Positions 61,543 through 64,000 of a stretch of 64,000 bases of DNA are shown piece by piece. The notes under the pieces are model-generated. The model was not told where the DNA came from. It was given only the letters and a program-made list of their open reading frames with translations, and did no database searches. The position numbers and the translations under genes were made by a program. Every line of letters begins with the position of its first letter. Position 1 is the first letter of the stretch. This DNA comes from Spirosoma sp. SC4-14 (GTDB lineage: Bacteria > Bacteroidota > Bacteroidia > Cytophagales > Spirosomataceae), in the NCBI RefSeq assembly GCF_037201965.1, contig NZ_CP147518.1, positions 2,969,001 to 3,033,000 on the forward strand. Reading direction: 5' to 3'.

Positions 61543-62454
61543 ATGAACGAACTTGCCCGTCAACTATCCGGTTTAGTGGGCAATTCGCCCATACAGTTTC
61601 TGGAAAATCCCTTTCCTGAACCCGTTGCTATCCGGCTTTTTCTCAAACGCGATGATTTGTTGCATCCGCAGGTATCGGGCAATAAGTGGCGAAAACTTAA
61701 GTATAACCTACTAGTGGCTCGTGAGCAGGGGCTGGACACACTCCTGACGTTTGGAGGAGCCTATTCCAATCATCTCTTTGCGACGGCTGCCGCCGGGCAG
61801 GCGTTTGGCTTTAAAACCATTGGCGTGGTGCGTGGAGAGGAACTGGCCACCGTACCACGCAATCCAACCTTGCAGTTTTGTGAATCATGCGGGATGCGGC
61901 TCCATTTTGTCGACCGCAATACGTACCGACGAAAAGAAGAGCCTGATTTTGTGCAAAATCTAACCGCGCAATTTGGCCCCTGTTATGTGCTGCCTGAAGG
62001 TGGTACAAATGAGCTGGCGGTTCGCGGCACCGCCGAAATCATTCCCGAACTACTTAGGCAGATGACTGTACCACCGGACTATGTAGGCTGTCCAGTAGGA
62101 ACAGGTGGTACCATAGCAGGCTTGATCCAATCGGCTCCTGCCTCAATGACCATAATCGGTTTTTTAGCCTTAAAAGCGCCGGATTTCCAATTGCCAATCG
62201 ATAAGTCCACAAGCCAGTATCAACTGAAAACGGGCTATTCATTTGGCGGCTATGCCAAAACAAAACCCGAACTGCTGGATTTCATTCGGGCGTTTGAGCA
62301 GAAGACGGGTGTTCTGCTGGATCAGGTGTATACCGGAAAAATGATGTATGGCATTTATGATCTGGCCCGGCAAGGCTATTTCCCAGAAAATGCGGTTGTT
62401 GTAGCGGTGCATACGGGCGGTTTGCAGGGGCGCAGCGAAGCAGTAATGGGATGA
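61543..62454 (+). CDS. 1-aminocyclopropane-1-carboxylate deaminase/D-cysteine desulfhydrase-like PLP enzyme
   Basis: This 303-residue fold-type II PLP enzyme has the PLP lysine in HPQVSGNKWRKLKYNL (Lys48) and the phosphate-binding GTGGTIAGLI loop. LTFGGAYSNHLFATAAAG and VLPEGGTNELAVRGTAEI are typical of the ACC deaminase/D-cysteine desulfhydrase group. Whether it opens the ACC ring or releases sulfide from D-cysteine cannot be decided; most bacterial members of this type are D-cysteine desulfhydrases. It is transcribed alone. Confidence 0.88.
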   Translation: MNELARQLSGLVGNSPIQFLENPFPEPVAIRLFLKRDDLLHPQVSGNKWRKLKYNLLVAREQGLDTLLTFGGAYSNHLFATAAAGQAFGFKTIGVVRGEELATVPRNPTLQFCESCGMRLHFVDRNTYRRKEEPDFVQNLTAQFGPCYVLPEGGTNELAVRGTAEIIPELLRQMTVPPDYVGCPVGTGGTIAGLIQSAPASMTIIGFLALKAPDFQLPIDKSTSQYQLKTGYSFGGYAKTKPELLDFIRAFEQKTGVLLDQVYTGKMMYGIYDLARQGYFPENAVVVAVHTGGLQGRSEAVMG

Positions 62455-62599
62455 GGAACAGGCTATTGACTGCCTGGAATTATATAGCTACAGAGCTTTT
62501 TGATAAAAATGTATTAAGAAATTTGTGTGCATTATTTGTGCAATAATTTACTTATGATGAAAGGATGTATAAATTGCCGCTCCAATTTTTCTATGTAAA

Positions 62600-63136
62600 A
62601 TGATTCATATACCACAAGTGGCCATGCGGTTCTTTGTTCTATTCTTCTCTTTTCATCTCTATTTTTTCATTCAGCCCTGCCAGGCACAAGATTGTAGCCT
62701 GATTCAAAAAATTGAAGCAAGTAATGGTGTTGGTTATATGGCTGTTATTGATACACTTACGGAAGTCGATTCTACACACAATCAGCTATATATGCTCATG
62801 TTAGGAAAGACTGTATCTAAAATCGATACCACGTATCTACTCAATATAGGATTAAATGCAACTGGTGTATCAGAAAACGGGCGTTCAGAAGGGATTGTGC
62901 TCCAATTTGGAGATGGGTCTACGATTTCCAGGCCAAATCAGGCATTGGATGTGATTTCAATGCCAAACAATCAGGCAATATTATCTGTCTTGATGGATTT
63001 GTCTTCCGCTGAAATCGCTCAAATGAAGAACAAATTACTTGCGAATGTTACCCTGGCATCCAGCACAGTTGTTTTAGCCGAAGGAGTAGCAAAATCGGTG
63101 CGAATTGTAGCCAGTTGTTTACCCGTTATGTGGTAA
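62600..63136 (+). CDS. Secreted protein of unknown function
   Basis: This 178-residue protein has a signal peptide (RFFVLFFSFHLYFFIQ, cleavage near CQAQ) or starts at the second Met. The mature part opens with DCSLIQKIEASNGVGYMAVI and seems mostly beta. I do not recognise a family. The A/T content is higher than in neighbouring genes, which may indicate recent acquisition. The next gene follows 47 bases later and is also exported. Confidence 0.65.
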   Translation: MIHIPQVAMRFFVLFFSFHLYFFIQPCQAQDCSLIQKIEASNGVGYMAVIDTLTEVDSTHNQLYMLMLGKTVSKIDTTYLLNIGLNATGVSENGRSEGIVLQFGDGSTISRPNQALDVISMPNNQAILSVLMDLSSAEIAQMKNKLLANVTLASSTVVLAEGVAKSVRIVASCLPVMW

Positions 63137-63183
63137 ATTCCGGGCTAAGAGGCTTATCTTTTTACTCAATAACCAGAAACGCT

Positions 63184-63582
63184 ATGAAAACAACAGCATA
63201 CTTTATCGTCTTTACTTGTTTGCTAAGCCTGGCCAGCCAGGCTCAGTCGCTGGCGCCTGCCCGAATTCATTTCTTAAATACGATGGTTGGATTGAATGCT
63301 GAGCTTAGAATGGGCACTGATGGCCCCAAACAGTCAATCGTTATAAAGGCCCGCCATTGGATTACGGTTCAGGTAAAGGGCGATAGTTTAGGTTTTTTAG
63401 TTGATGATAAAACCTACTTTTTGCACTTCGAACCCAACAGGCAGTATTACTTCATTATTCATAAAGCTCACGATTCCCGCCCTGTGATTACCGAAAAGTC
63501 AGAGCGCGAATTTATTCTGACAGCCAGCGCTGAATCAGTCAAAGGGCCGGAAGAGTTTACAGTTGACAAAGTCACCAATTGA
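63184..63582 (+). CDS. Small exported protein of unknown function
   Basis: This 132-residue protein begins at the ATG at 63184, which starts a signal peptide (TTAYFIVFTCLLSLASQAQ). The mature part (RIHFLNTMVGLNAELRMGTD, then YYFIIHKAHDSRPVITEKS) looks like a small beta-sandwich, similar to DUF2846-like extracytoplasmic domains, but I cannot assign the family. It is probably co-transcribed with the secreted protein upstream. Confidence 0.65.
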   Translation: MKTTAYFIVFTCLLSLASQAQSLAPARIHFLNTMVGLNAELRMGTDGPKQSIVIKARHWITVQVKGDSLGFLVDDKTYFLHFEPNRQYYFIIHKAHDSRPVITEKSEREFILTASAESVKGPEEFTVDKVTN

Positions 63583-63618
63583 TTTACGGCTGGGCACAGT
63601 AAAATTGACCTAATCACT

Positions 63619-64000
63619 ATGGCTAGAATAGTCTATTCAAGAACGCTTCAGATAAGTCCTGAAAAGAAAATTGAGTTGCTTGGATTTAATTGCGATACTG
63701 ATTCAGAACTGGAAATAGACGAACGGTTGGGCCCTTTTTCCAGCGATGCTACTGTTAAGTACAGCAACGTCAGAGATCCGTTGAGCGAGTTCTGGAACAT
63801 GACAGAAACAACATGCGTAGCTGAGTGCTGTGGGATTGATGCTTTTGATATTAGTCCAGAAGCGATAGTCGATGCGGTTAAAAATCTTGATAGTAATACG
63901 CTGATCAGGCAGTTGGAACGAATACAGGAAGAGGTATTGGCTAGTGACGCCCAACTAATTAGCTATAATCGACTTAACTACAACTTCGCAAGAGTATCGT
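63619..64000 (+). CDS. N-terminal part of a DUF6331-like protein, cut by window end
   Basis: An ATG at 63619 opens a frame that stays open to the last base (127 codons). The product begins MARIVYSRTLQISPEKKIEL and contains a cysteine cluster TETTCVAECCGIDAFDISPE, followed by helical DAVKNLDSNTLIRQLERIQ. The ECCGIDAFD block recalls the DUF6331 family of unknown function; that assignment is from memory and weak. It has no signal peptide. A competing minus-strand frame at 63703-63954 is an unlikely alternative. Confidence 0.7.
   Translation, partial: MARIVYSRTLQISPEKKIELLGFNCDTDSELEIDERLGPFSSDATVKYSNVRDPLSEFWNMTETTCVAECCGIDAFDISPEAIVDAVKNLDSNTLIRQLERIQEEVLASDAQLISYNRLNYNFARVS

Overview
The window looks like a chromosomal segment of a Cytophagales bacterium (phylum Bacteroidota), most likely Spirosoma or a close relative. 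The evidence is two SusC/SusD outer-membrane pairs, lipoproteins with Bacteroidota-style lipoboxes, promoters of the form TTTG-N19-TAnnTTTG, an extended S16 ribosomal protein, and many secreted M14 and S9 peptidases. The genus is inferred from gene content and style, not from a marker gene. I found no insertion sequence, prophage, CRISPR array or tRNA.

Layout. 1-4.7 kb: the end of a SusC porin, its SusD, a purine nucleoside permease-like protein and a nucleoside hydrolase, which together look like a nucleoside scavenging locus. 5-20 kb: exported peptidases (two M14, two S9), a formylglycine-generating-enzyme-like lipoprotein with both catalytic cysteines, an AraC regulator with a siderophore-interacting flavoprotein, and small enzymes. 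20-25.3 kb: a half-size EamA transporter, molybdate transport modABC and a two-component system. 25.5-33 kb: a 1112-residue fusion of a fucokinase-like GHMP kinase and a UDP-sugar pyrophosphorylase, a divergent GalU-like nucleotidyltransferase, a TrpB2-type enzyme and a DUF4403 lipoprotein. 33.7-38.6 kb: a complete susC-susD pair with a textbook promoter. 38.7-39.2 kb: the RNase P RNA gene with a very long extra hairpin. 39.2-41 kb: an AraC regulator and an SDR enzyme whose upstream region carries 16-bp direct repeats.

41.4-48.1 kb holds the most notable system: a complete second-type F-ATPase operon in the order atpD-C-Q-R-B-E-F-A-G. This is the N-ATPase arrangement. It has the diagnostic AtpQ and AtpR proteins, no separate delta gene, a c subunit with carboxylates in both helices plus the Na+-type E-S-T-x-x-Y motif, and a b subunit whose C-terminus resembles the missing delta subunit. 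N-ATPases as a class are already described; the embedded delta-like segment and the occurrence in this type of organism deserve attention.

48.2-50.2 kb is the housekeeping rpsP-rimM-trmD cluster. 50.2-57.2 kb is a run of small redox and detoxification genes: an NmrA-like protein, HxlR regulator, DJ-1/PfpI protein, SDR, SnoaL-like protein, two F420-oxidoreductase-like paralogs, a DUF481 protein, a DUF606 transporter and a TMEM175-like channel. 57.2-64 kb carries an AsmA-like/GT51 transglycosylase fusion, a GNAT enzyme, an RluA-type pseudouridine synthase, an ACC deaminase-like enzyme, two secreted unknowns and a gene truncated by the window end. Many transcription units end in long, nearly perfect hairpins, which I list individually.
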